Shown here: positions 38,921 through 48,307 of the stretch, piece after piece | Layout: every line of letters starts with the position of its first letter | Numbering within the stretch: position 1 is the stretch's first letter | Source: Ostreococcus mediterraneus | Taxonomy: Eukaryota; Chlorophyta; Mamiellophyceae; Mamiellales; Bathycoccaceae | Length of the DNA: 64,000 bases | Direction of reading: 5' to 3' | NCBI GenBank assembly: GCA_012295225.1 | Contig: WMKK01000009.1 | Coordinates: forward strand, 269,909-333,908 | The notes under the pieces: model-generated | Database searches by the model: none | What the model was told of the DNA's origin: nothing | Seen by the model: the letters and a program-made list of their open reading frames with translations, nothing else | Translations under genes and position numbers: made by a program

Positions 38921-40109
38921 ATGTCCTTCTCCGCCAACCCGTTCGGCGCGTTGGACGACGACGCGGCGCCCGCCCCGGCGGCGGCGAAAAAGTCGACGGG
39001 GGACGCCAAGCCAGCGGCGAAAGGTGCGAGCGACGCGACGCGTGTCGGTGCTGCGATGGGGCGACGAGAAGTCAAGGGAAACGAATGCGAGGCGACGAGG
39101 AGATGATATAAAAAACGCTCGAAATGAATGATGGAAAACATTCGTGAGTGTTAGCGCGCGAGGGGCGATCGAACCCACCGCCGGGGGGGCGACGCCCGGG
39201 GCGGAATCGCCATCCGACGGATGGTAAACCCCAATTGAACAACCAGAGACTGACGATGTGGATTTACGCGTTTTTTGATCGCATGTAGCCGCTGCGCCCG
39301 CGCGCGCGAACGATGGATCCAAGGCCAAGCCCGTATCCAAGGCTTCTCGCGAGTTCGAAGGCGAAGTCGTCGGAAGCGAAGGCCAAAAGGGCTTCCACGC
39401 GAAGGGCGGTCGCGGTGATCATAAAGGTCACTCGCGTTCGACTCGTCGCACCGGCGGCCGAGGCGAAGGCGGCGAAGGTCGTCAACGCTCTCGACGCGAT
39501 TTCGACCGACGTGATGCGTCTGGCCGAGGTCACGAAGGCCACCGCGGTGGTGCCGGCAAGGCGAACTGGGGTAAGCCTGGTGACGAACTCGCCGAAGCCG
39601 GCGCCTCTGGTGACGTGGAAAGCGAAACTGAACCTGAAGTCGAAGAGCCGTCGAACGAACTTACGTTTGAACAAGCTCAAGCGATTAAGGCCGAAGCTAA
39701 GAAGGCTCTCGCCGCTCAGTGGAAGCCGGCCGCCGCGAAGGTGATCGACACCTCTGCGTTTGAAGGTCTCTCCTTGGCGCAACGCGAGCAAGCTGATATC
39801 GACCTCGGCAACCCGACTGGTCCCAAGGCTAAACGTGAACGTACGAAGGCTGCCGCTGCAAAGCAAAAGATCGATGTTGGTTTCCGTATTGCTGCATCTC
39901 AACCCGCTGATGACCGCGATGATCGTGGTGATCGTGGTGGCCGCGGTGGCCGTGGTGGCCGCGGCGCCCGCGGCGGTCGGGGTGACTCTGGTCGCGGCGG
40001 TCGTGGCGGCCGTGACTCCGGTCGCGGTGGTCGCGGTGGCGGCGGTGGTCGTGGTGCCAACATCAAGATCGAAGACTCTTCCGCCTTCCCCACGCTCGGT
40101 GGTAAGTAA
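38921..40109 (+). CDS. SERBP1/Stm1-like (HABP4/PAI-RBP1) ribosome- and RNA-binding protein, two exons
   Basis: Exons 38921-39023 and 39289-40109 give 307 residues. The intron (265 nt) splits a codon after its first base (AAAG|GTGCGAG ... TGTAG|CCGCT). The N-terminus MSFSANPFGALDDD is typical of plant RGGA proteins. Next come RRTGGRGEGGEGRQRSRRDFDRR, an acidic NELTFEQAQ segment, and AAKVIDTSAFEGLSL. The C-terminus is a long RGG box (about 39915-40060). Relatives bind mRNA and clamp inactive 80S ribosomes. Exon 2 has no in-frame ATG in its first 100 codons, which supports the spliced model. Confidence 0.88.
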
Positions 40110-40144
40110 GTGAGACGAAAAACATACACCTGCCTTGTAGTCGG

Positions 40145-40192
40145 CGCGTACCGTTTTGCTGCGAGCAAAACGTAACTGGAGCTTCAGTTACG
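40145..40192 (+). terminator. Two adjacent hairpins downstream of the SERBP1-like gene
   Basis: CGTTTTGCT-GCG-AGCAAAACG (40152-40172) and CGTAACTG-GAGCTT-CAGTTACG (40171-40192) are perfect stems that share two bases. They start 43 nt after the stop codon, so they lie in the 3' UTR or end region. Their role is unknown. Confidence 0.6.
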
Positions 40193-40400
40193 AGTCGGTT
40201 AATACAACTTAGGCCTGGCCGGTGTTATGCAGCGCAAAAGGCTGTAGTCCCTTCATTTTCTAATACTATAGACGCAATACATTACTTGTTTTGTTGGATA
40301 CTCATCGTTTGCACTCGATTAATTTTCTCGCGAAGGTCAAACGTAAGACCTCGACCGTCCTCACTTTTATGACGCAGTGTCGCCACGTACCTTTGCACAA

Positions 40401-41423
40401 ATGTGCGATATATTCGAACACTCGAAGATCAACTCGATTGGTTTCACACCACACGATACTAAATGGATACCAAACAGCGCTCGTTTCGTCGTTCTTGGTG
40501 CAACTGCAAAGTCAACAGGGCGACTGAGCGTTTATGACCTGAGTGAGAATGGTATCACGTTAGTGGAGAGTGTTGAACTAGAAAGTGGTTTAAAGTGTGG
40601 AACTTTTGGTGCTCACACCCTCCCTAGGCGTCTTCTCGCCACTGGAAACCTTTCCGGAGAGTTAGAATTATGGGACTTGGAACGTTTGACGAAGCCACAG
40701 TCAGTCGTCCATGCGCACGACTCCGCTATCAATGCTATCGATGGTTGTGGAAGTGGATTGAATCAGATTGGGCCGCAAGAAATTGTCACAGGATGTCGAG
40801 ATGGAGCGGTTAAAGTGTGGGACACGAGAGTGAACGATGCTGTTGCAGTGTTCGACCCAAATGACTCGTCTACATGTGAATGTTGGTCTGTAGCGTTTGG
40901 TAATTCATACGACGACAAAGAACGTTGCATATTAGCAGGATATGAAAACGGTGATATAAAATTGTTCGACTTGCGCACGGGTACCATCCGCTATGAAGAG
41001 CATCTTGCTAATGGGATATGTGGTGTCGAGTTTGATAGGAAAGATATTGCCATGAATAAATTTGCGGTGGCATGCTTGGAAAGCCAGCTCATTACGTTCG
41101 ATGCACGGACTGAAGAAGCAGGGAGTAAAATCAAATCCACTCACCATAATATGAATGCGCGCACGACAATTTGGGGAGTCCGTCACACGCCTCAGAACAG
41201 GGAGATATCTGCGGTGTTACTCGGCGACGGTTCAGTAGAAATGTACAAGTACGAGTATCCAGCCGATCGGAGGAAAGAGCCAGGAATACTCAAGCGACTT
41301 GCATCCAGATCGCTAGCATCACAGCCGATCAATGCATGGGACTGGCATCGCGAGAAGCAAGGATTAGCTGTATGCACTGGCTTTGACCAAGTCATACGTG
41401 TAGTGTTAGCGACGGGATATTAG
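40401..41423 (+). CDS. WDR92: WDR92 (DNAAF10/Monad) WD40 protein
   Basis: A 340-residue propeller that aligns with animal WDR92 end to end: DTKWIPNSARFVVLGATAKSTG, LKCGTFGA, RRLLATGNLSGELELWDLE, INAIDG, EIVTGCRDGAVKVWDTR, CWSVAFGNSYDDKERCILAGYENGDIKLFDLR, VEFDRKDIAMNKF, QVIRVVLATGY. WDR92 associates with the R2TP/prefoldin-like chaperone and is needed for axonemal dynein preassembly in ciliated organisms. The ATG at 40401 matches the family start; the frame upstream opens from GTG only. Confidence 0.9.
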   Translation: MCDIFEHSKINSIGFTPHDTKWIPNSARFVVLGATAKSTGRLSVYDLSENGITLVESVELESGLKCGTFGAHTLPRRLLATGNLSGELELWDLERLTKPQSVVHAHDSAINAIDGCGSGLNQIGPQEIVTGCRDGAVKVWDTRVNDAVAVFDPNDSSTCECWSVAFGNSYDDKERCILAGYENGDIKLFDLRTGTIRYEEHLANGICGVEFDRKDIAMNKFAVACLESQLITFDARTEEAGSKIKSTHHNMNARTTIWGVRHTPQNREISAVLLGDGSVEMYKYEYPADRRKEPGILKRLASRSLASQPINAWDWHREKQGLAVCTGFDQVIRVVLATGY

Positions 41424-41454
41424 TAAAATTCTTCAACTTCATCGTTGTTAAAAA

Positions 41455-42687
41455 CTAATCAAGACTTTCTGAGTCACCTTGGTTGTTGCTTTGCATGGCC
41501 TCCATAAGCTGAGCAAGTATTTGCTGCATGTCGACCGCACCAGCTCGCTCGCTCGCTCGCGCATCTCTTTGTGTTCGTCTTCGGAAGTCCGTCTGCTGAT
41601 AAAGAGACGCCGCTTCCGCAGACGGAGGAGCAGTAAGGAGTACATCTTTGAAATCTTTGTACGTGATTGGACGCGGACGAATTTTCATTTGCTCCATGCC
41701 AATTCGCCCAGTTTCTGCCTGCTTTCTTTCGTTTTCAAGGAAGTCTCGAACTGGCCCATACGCCGCTTGCTTGCACAAGTCTCGCAAGTCGCTCCCACTA
41801 AATCCCTCTGTTTCGCCCGCTATCTTCCACAAAGGAGCATCCTCCTTGGGAGCGCTGAATCCGTCTTCGAGATTTTCTCCTTTCAATGTCACGGCCAGCA
41901 CTTGTGCGCGCTGCTCTCTGTTCGGGAGCCCAATTTCAAACGCTCGTGGAAGACGTCTTAAAATTGCTTCGTCAACATCCCAAGGCCTATTTGTGGCTCC
42001 AAGTACCATCACCCGCGCGTTATCGTCGGTATTAAAACCGTCCCAAAGGGTCATGAACTCAGTCTTCATGGAAGACGTAGCCTCGTGCTCGCTCGACTTT
42101 CTAGTACCTAGGAAAGAATCTATTTCATCAATGAAAATAATTGACGGCTGAAGTTTCCAAGCCAACGTGAACACTGCAGACACAAGTTTCTGGGCGTCAC
42201 CGAACCACTTACTCTGCAACGTCGAGGAACGTACGTTGATGAAGCACGCACCCGATTCTTTCGCCAGCGCCTTCGCCAGCAGGGTCTTACCCGTCCCTGG
42301 TGGACCGTACAACAATACCCCTTTTGCCGGTTGCAACAGTTTGCCTCGCGCGAAGAGCTCCGGGCGAACTAATGGTAAGATAACTAACTCGTATAACGAT
42401 CGCTTTGTATCCTGCAATCCACCGATAGAGTTGAATGTGACGTCAATGTGGTCTGGGTTTGCAACGTCTGCAGCAATCACATCCTCGTAAACATTTGTGT
42501 CAAGTTTTGGTCGTCCTAACCGCTCGGCCAACTCTTTCTTGCGCTCTATAGCTGCCTTATTGGTTTGTCTATTCGGATCCAATCTTTTAAGACCAAAGTT
42601 CAACACAACCATGGACAGCACGGCACTACATGCAACCAAAAATAGTTCCTGAAGCACCGAAGGTTGCCCACCGCGATCCCGGCTCAT
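41455..42687 (-). CDS. ATAD1: Msp1/ATAD1-type AAA ATPase, outer-membrane protein extractor
   Basis: A 410-residue protein. One N-terminal membrane helix (LFLVACSAVLSMVVLNFGL) precedes the AAA module: VTFNSIGGLQDTKRSLYELVILPLVRPELF, Walker A GPPGTGKTLLAKALAKE (about residue 127), pore-loop KWFGDAQKLVSAVF, Walker B IIFIDEIDSFLG and second-region ATNRPWDVDEAILRRLPR. This set is diagnostic of Msp1/ATAD1, which pulls mislocalised tail-anchored proteins from the mitochondrial (and peroxisomal) outer membrane. A C-terminal Gln/Asn-rich tail extends past the AAA lid. Confidence 0.92.
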   Translation of the reverse strand: MSRDRGGQPSVLQELFLVACSAVLSMVVLNFGLKRLDPNRQTNKAAIERKKELAERLGRPKLDTNVYEDVIAADVANPDHIDVTFNSIGGLQDTKRSLYELVILPLVRPELFARGKLLQPAKGVLLYGPPGTGKTLLAKALAKESGACFINVRSSTLQSKWFGDAQKLVSAVFTLAWKLQPSIIFIDEIDSFLGTRKSSEHEATSSMKTEFMTLWDGFNTDDNARVMVLGATNRPWDVDEAILRRLPRAFEIGLPNREQRAQVLAVTLKGENLEDGFSAPKEDAPLWKIAGETEGFSGSDLRDLCKQAAYGPVRDFLENERKQAETGRIGMEQMKIRPRPITYKDFKDVLLTAPPSAEAASLYQQTDFRRRTQRDARASERAGAVDMQQILAQLMEAMQSNNQGDSESLD

Positions 42688-42855
42688 GATGCGACGTGAA
42701 TCTAATTAAACGGCGCTTAAGAGGAAGAACACAATTTAGGAGCGTAAACTACCCGTAAGACACACTCGGGTGGTGATGTTGTGCTGACGAACGCGTCCTG
42801 CACTGCGGCACTTTGGGGATTTCACTAATTTTTCACTCCTACAAAAGTTTCCTAA

Positions 42856-43707
42856 TCATTCTTGTCGTGGTGGCGCTTCTAAACTTTTCGCATTGAATGT
42901 TGCTTCGCGCTTCGCGCGCTCAACCCAATTCATCGCAGCGATAGAACCTTCTCGAGATTCTAATATTTTCTTCAGTTCATCATACATGGGTCTCTCGTCA
43001 AATGTTCCGAGTGGCTCAGCGACAATTTTGTTTTGTGCGTTTGGCGCCAACGCAAATACTTGCCAGGGATGGGGGTAAACTTTGAGCGTACGGATAATCT
43101 CACCTTGAATTCGTTGTTCGCGTAAATAATAAGTGACTTCAAACTGCTGAATAAAGTCCTCAGCGCGCTTCTTCCACGGTCCAATGCCAAAGTCACTGAT
43201 AATATTAGAGCCACCCGTCGTGTTCCACTGTGGATTAGCGATGATCTTCAAGCGATAAGTTTGCTTTTCGATATCTCTTAAGTCACCGAGAACCTCTGCA
43301 GTTGGAAACGTTACCACGACATCATTTGCCAAGGTTAATGCGTACACAGCATCCCCTTCTTCGATGCCGCGTTGCTTAACATTTTCTTCGCTCGAGTTGA
43401 GCGTCTTCATCACTTCATTAACCATAGGTGCCAACGCGAGGTATTGTTGCGCCACACCACCTGGCCAATCATCTAAATCAGTCGCCCCAATGAGGGGTAA
43501 GTTCATTTCGATCGATTGCAGCGGCTTGCCATCTACTAGCGCCAGACTCACAGCCTCTGCAGCTTGCGCTATCTGTTCCTTGGTGCTAAGCGGCAGCGTC
43601 GGGAGCGACGCAGCAGCGCACACGTGGCGACGTCGCATGGTACGAGGTCGATGCGTGAACGCATATTTTGACGTTGTGGGCGCGAAGGCGCTCAAACAAG
43701 CGCTCAT
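42856..43707 (-). CDS. DUF1995 plastid protein
   Basis: A 283-residue protein from the ATG at 43707, with a transit-like leader (MSACLSAFAPTTSKYAFTHRPRTMRRRHVCAAA). The DUF1995 signature is present: SIEMNLPLIGATDLDDWPGGVAQQYLALAPMV, DVVVTFPTAE and IIANPQWNTTGG-S-N-I-I-S-DFG. Plant DUF1995 proteins are plastid-located, and some affect photosystem II accumulation; the exact function here is unknown. It is divergent from DUS2 (135 nt). Confidence 0.78.
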   Translation of the reverse strand: MSACLSAFAPTTSKYAFTHRPRTMRRRHVCAAASLPTLPLSTKEQIAQAAEAVSLALVDGKPLQSIEMNLPLIGATDLDDWPGGVAQQYLALAPMVNEVMKTLNSSEENVKQRGIEEGDAVYALTLANDVVVTFPTAEVLGDLRDIEKQTYRLKIIANPQWNTTGGSNIISDFGIGPWKKRAEDFIQQFEVTYYLREQRIQGEIIRTLKVYPHPWQVFALAPNAQNKIVAEPLGTFDERPMYDELKKILESREGSIAAMNWVERAKREATFNAKSLEAPPRQE

Positions 43708-43842
43708 CTTTGCACTATGACGTGCCAAGAAGTGTCGCCCGTCTGTCACCTTGGCTTCCTTTGGCACGTCTTTCGCTCTTTGACTGTACCTGTGCGCCTC
43801 ATTCGTCGTCGCGTGCGCTACCAACGCAGCGAAGTCGCAATC

Positions 43843-44859
43843 ATGTCAGTTCCTGACAACGCGAGGGAGTTCTACACGGGCAAGAACATCTGCGCACCCA
43901 TGGTTCGGATTAGTACGCTCGCCACTCGCTTGGTTGCTCACGAATACGGCGCTCATTTGGTGTACTCGGAGGAGCTGGTCGATAAGCGGTTCGCCCACTG
44001 TACGCGAGTCGTTAATAAAGAGCTCAACTCCATTGATTTCATCGATGCTAAAGGCATGTTGATGTTTCGCACGATACCAGAGGAGAAAGAGCGAGTCGTT
44101 TTCCAAGTGGGTACCAGCTCGGCGGCTCTGGCTCTGCAGTGCGCCGAGCTCGTTGCGAACGACGTGGCAGCTATTGACGTAAATATGGGATGTCCAAAAC
44201 ATTTCAGCACTGCAGGTGGTATGGGTGCTAGATTATTAGACCAGCCGGAGCTCGTTCGGGACATCTTGACGACGCTACGAAGGAATTTACCAACGGAGAC
44301 TCACGTGACTTGTAAAATTAGACTGCTTGAAACAGAGCAGAAAACGGCCGAATTGGCAAAGATAATAGAATCTTGCGGTGTGTCAGCATTTGCTGTCCAC
44401 GGGAGATATGTTCCTCAGCGTCCGCGCGAGCCAGCTCACTGGAATCTGATAAAAAGTGTTGTCGACGCAGTGAACTGTCCAGTTATAGCGAATGGAGACG
44501 TTCTCTGTTACGAGGATTTTGCTCGGATTCGTGAGCAAACTGGTGCAGCGAGTGCTATGTGTGCTAGAGGAGCACAATGGAATCTTTCCATTTTCAGGCC
44601 CGAAGGAATGGTGTCAAGTGATGATGCAAAGAAGCAATTTTTACGGAGGGCAATAGAGTATGACAATCCATTGAACTTTTCTCGGTTTCAGCTGCGTGAA
44701 ATCTTGGGATACAGGAAAGCTTTGAATTCGACGGAAGGACAATTACTCATCAAAGCTAAAACATGGGACGATCTGGCTGAGTTGTACGAGCTTGAAGATG
44801 TTCTTAAATCTAGTAGAGAGAAACGTCGGAGAGCTCTTTTGCGAGACGGCGATGAGTGA
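43843..44859 (+). CDS. DUS2: tRNA-dihydrouridine(20) synthase
   Basis: A 338-residue flavoenzyme. The TIM-barrel begins ICAPMVRISTLATRLVAHEYGAHLVYSEELVDKR, which is specific to Dus2. FQVGTSSAALALQCA, the active-site block DVNMGCPKHFSTAGGMGARLL (catalytic Cys), CKIRLL, FAVHGRY and IANGDV follow. It reduces U20 in cytosolic tRNA with NADPH. No C-terminal dsRBD like that of human DUS2 is present. The ATG at 43843 matches the family start. Confidence 0.93.
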   Translation: MSVPDNAREFYTGKNICAPMVRISTLATRLVAHEYGAHLVYSEELVDKRFAHCTRVVNKELNSIDFIDAKGMLMFRTIPEEKERVVFQVGTSSAALALQCAELVANDVAAIDVNMGCPKHFSTAGGMGARLLDQPELVRDILTTLRRNLPTETHVTCKIRLLETEQKTAELAKIIESCGVSAFAVHGRYVPQRPREPAHWNLIKSVVDAVNCPVIANGDVLCYEDFARIREQTGAASAMCARGAQWNLSIFRPEGMVSSDDAKKQFLRRAIEYDNPLNFSRFQLREILGYRKALNSTEGQLLIKAKTWDDLAELYELEDVLKSSREKRRRALLRDGDE

Positions 44860-44980
44860 AATTGATTGATACAATAGATACAATAGACATTACCGGTAGC
44901 GGGTTTTAGCGACTATCTTTTGATGAAGGGATACGTCATAGCTATAATTTTACAAACTAGTACTAATTTTCATTTCGGCT

Positions 44981-47889
44981 TTATCGCAGATATTGCGCCG
45001 CGCGGTGCACTCGTTCAAATATAGGATCTAACAGAGCGTTCATTGAGTTATGAATCTCACTGTTGAAGTGTTGCATGGCAGCTTCATCGTCGAGATCTAG
45101 AGCAAACTTCGATTCAAACCTCAGTAAAGCCTTTTCATAATCCTGATTGACATTAATGTCTGGAATATTTGCATGTGCCATGAGACTAAAGAGGTTCAGA
45201 AGTAAGACAACACTTTCGCTTTTTCGCAAAATGTTGTACGCCTCACAGCAATACGTTTTGAACTCACTAAAGTCGTCTCCCATTGCTTCGACCATTTCTT
45301 TAGAGAGTTTCATCGATGGTGGAGATATCTTTGGGTCACGACCCATAATAAATCCGAAATCAATGTGGAACAATCTACCATCTGGAGCAAGCATCAAGTT
45401 ATCCAAGTGACGGTCACCGACGCCGAGCAAATATGTCATCACCGAGTACCCAGCACAACTCTTCACAAAATTTTGCATTGCCTCAGCAGTGCATCCATTC
45501 GGCGCCTGAGGGTCGGGATTGTGTAAAGCAATGTACGACGTGAGCTTATCGTGCTCTTTCAAGATGTCTGCGAGGGCTTTTGACTTGATAAACTCAATCA
45601 AGCCTGTGTCGTTTCCCGTAGCGAGGACACGATAAGAGGTTAACTTCAGATCAAGATTCTCGCGCTTGAGGAGTCTATCCATCAAAGAAATCATTTGAAC
45701 ACAGAGCTGGTCTTGTCTTAAGTCATCGCCCTTCTTGAAAATCATCGTCGCGTAGTCACCACTCCTGTTTTAGAAGAAGTAAAATAATTAGCAAAGATTA
45801 GGCAAGAAGAATCTATAAACACGTACAAAGTCTTGAATGAAAGTTTCAGTGGACTTAAAGCTGATTTGAATACAGTACTTTCACTGGAAGCATACACCGA
45901 TTAATTCTGATGACGAAATCCAGTCGAGAAGTGAATTATTTACCTTGCGACTATGCCACTTGTGAAAATCTGTATTTAATTAATTCGTCAGAACATTCAT
46001 AAACGCGCGATAAAGTAGATGATTCTTCTTACCGTGGGATTGAGAGGGTTCGGAATGGGCTGTGGGAAAGAAGAAAGCACAGCGCCTAGCGAATTATCGC
46101 TTGAAAGCATGTCCTAAGTAAATTGAGCACGTTAATTTCCATCCAAACCGAATGAAATAATTCGGAAACTTAATTAATTCACACGTACCCTTAATCGTTC
46201 GACTTTTCGAGCAACTGTGCGCAGTGCCGTGAGATCATGAGTTATTATCTGTAAGACGTGATTAGTTGCTGGAAAATGTAATGAATGAATGAGATCTCAC
46301 CGTTATCTTTTCCATCAAGTCGCGTTGAAATTTCAAGGTCTCCCATGAACTATGGCCGTGCGCATTCATCGATCTGCTTGCGCGCTCGAACAGCCTCAAG
46401 CAACTCATACTTCGTTCAGCTGCAAGACCCTCCCATCCAACTTGTAGATACCTGTTATTCGCGATGTTAGAGCCCATTGTATTTTGAATTAATTAATTAA
46501 TTCTGCGAACTGCCGAAAGGCAAAAAATTAACTCACCAGTACAAATAATTCCCAACAACTGGATTCCCTATGGCGCGTTCCACTAAAAACTTTGCTAATT
46601 CATTGTGATCGTCTTTTTCATAGCGTAGCGCCTGTAATTAAATAATGGTCAGTTGACAGATAATTAAATAAATGATGTTCTCGTGGAAACTTGAGGCGTG
46701 CGTGGTCACGCATTTGTAGTCGCATCCGTACCTGAACTAGCTGCAGCAAGTACAGTAATAACTCTTCATCATCTACCTGAGCCAAAATCGCGACAGCATA
46801 TCGACGAACATCACTATTCGTGAATGATGGTGTCAAAAGTTCCAAAGCCGTGGCTGGTCCGATTGGCGCCCACTCATGCATGAGTTGAACAGAAGCCTTT
46901 GTTTCAGCCGGGTCGGTCCAGTCAACACACTTCAAAAACTTTGTCAAAGCCTTAGAATCATAACGAATCGCGAATCTAAACTTCCAAAGTAAATTTTGAG
47001 CCTCCATGTCGAGCGCACGAGTGGGTGGCAGCTGGATGATGGCGAAGAGTCGTCGCTTCTCGGCGCCGTCTGGCTTGAGTTCCATGTCAATGACACCTCG
47101 TCCCACACTACGCTGCAATTTCTGATGTTTACGCTCAGCTGGATTATCCATGATAAAGTTAACTTCATCATCTACGAGCCAAGTCAACCGCTGCCATCTT
47201 TGCTGTTCCTTTTGTTGCGTCTCGTTAGCATGCTCAGTGAAGAACAGCACTGGCAGCGAGAAAACGGGAAGTTCGATCAAAAGTTGCACAAAGTTATCCG
47301 TTGACTGTGTGATGGAGAGCTGCGTTTTACGAATATCTCTGATACGCGCAAAAACCAAATTATCCAACCAGTTCACCGGAGGCAAATGTCCTTGCTCATA
47401 TTCGACGAGAAGTTGTTCAAGGTGCTGAAGTTCGGCTTGTTGCTCGGTGAACTTCGGACCCGGGCATTCAAACTCGAAAGATGGCGTGTCGAAAGTGGAT
47501 AATGTCACCATCTGCAAGCCCTGCACAAGCGCGCCGTCGCCTGAAAATAAATCTAAGCTAGCGTGTCCAAGGATGGAGTGCGGAAATTTGCGCGCTGATA
47601 GCACCTTAAGCTCGAGCGTCGTTCCTCGCGGAAGATCTCTCACCTTGATGGGGAAACTGAGCTTCTCTTTCCATTCTGCCAAGCCGTCAGCATGAACAAC
47701 CATCGTACTAGTTACTTCACTCGTTAATGGCTCATCATTTGCAAGTAAACGCGTGGCAACTAACACCTCGTTCTCAACGTATCCCGCGCGAGACCGAGGT
47801 AGTTGCCCGTACAACGCCTTGACATTCAAACTGAACTCTAACGACACGTCTTTACTTGAATAAACCTTGGCATCACTCTTAACAGCCAT
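44981..47889 (-). CDS. VPS34: Class III phosphatidylinositol 3-kinase, eight exons
   Basis: Exons (minus): 47889-46732, 46631-46537, 46451-46301, 46248-46189, 46113-46033, 45969-45944, 45883-45827, 45764-44981; 803 residues. Every junction has GT/AG and keeps frame. Exon 1 holds the C2 domain and start of the helical domain (RRYAVAILAQVDDEELLLYLLQLVQ). The middle exons encode the rest of the helical domain and linker (NPVVGNYLYW|YLQVGWEG, ESTVFKSALSPLKL). The last holds the kinase core: KKGDDLRQDQL, GVGDRHLDNL and HIDFGFIMGRDPK. It makes PI3P for endosomes and autophagy. Introns are 52-100 nt and AT-rich; exon 6 is only 26 nt. Confidence 0.93.
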
Positions 47890-48307
47890 GGTCTTCACCT
47901 ATGTATGCGTAGTCACAATCTCAAAAGTCTCCAATCGCTCGAAACGCCCCAAGCAAATCGCGTTTCGAGTTGCTTTATTCAAAACAATCCACGTCGCGCG
48001 CTCGACGTCGTGCGTCGCGTTCGGTGCGTGCCATACCCGTGCGCGTGCGATGCTCGTTCGCGCGTGAAAGTGCGAGAACTCGGGTTTCACTTTGAGTGCA
48101 AAGTCGGACGCGTCACCGTCTCTCGTCGGCGCGCTGTGTTCGACACACCCACGCCCAGCACGAGTGCCGCTTCCAGCGAATGCGCACCACTGAGCAATGG
48201 TTTTTGCAACATTTGGACCGTCCCAGACGAGCGCGTGTCGTGACATGTAACACGTGTTTACGTCATTACGAAGACGTCAAACGCACGCGCGTGAGAGGGA
48301 AGAAATC
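47890..48307. other. Divergent intergenic region, VPS34 / HEI10
   Basis: 418 nt with no recognised gene. Short frames on both strands lack family resemblance. It should contain both promoters. Confidence 0.5.

Noticed and set aside
39161-39234. Possible tRNA or permuted tRNA (minus-strand GGTGGGTTCGATCGCCCC looks like a T arm).
   Set aside because: The base after the TTCGATC loop is G, not C, the T-stem does not close, and no 7-bp acceptor stem forms in either normal or permuted order.
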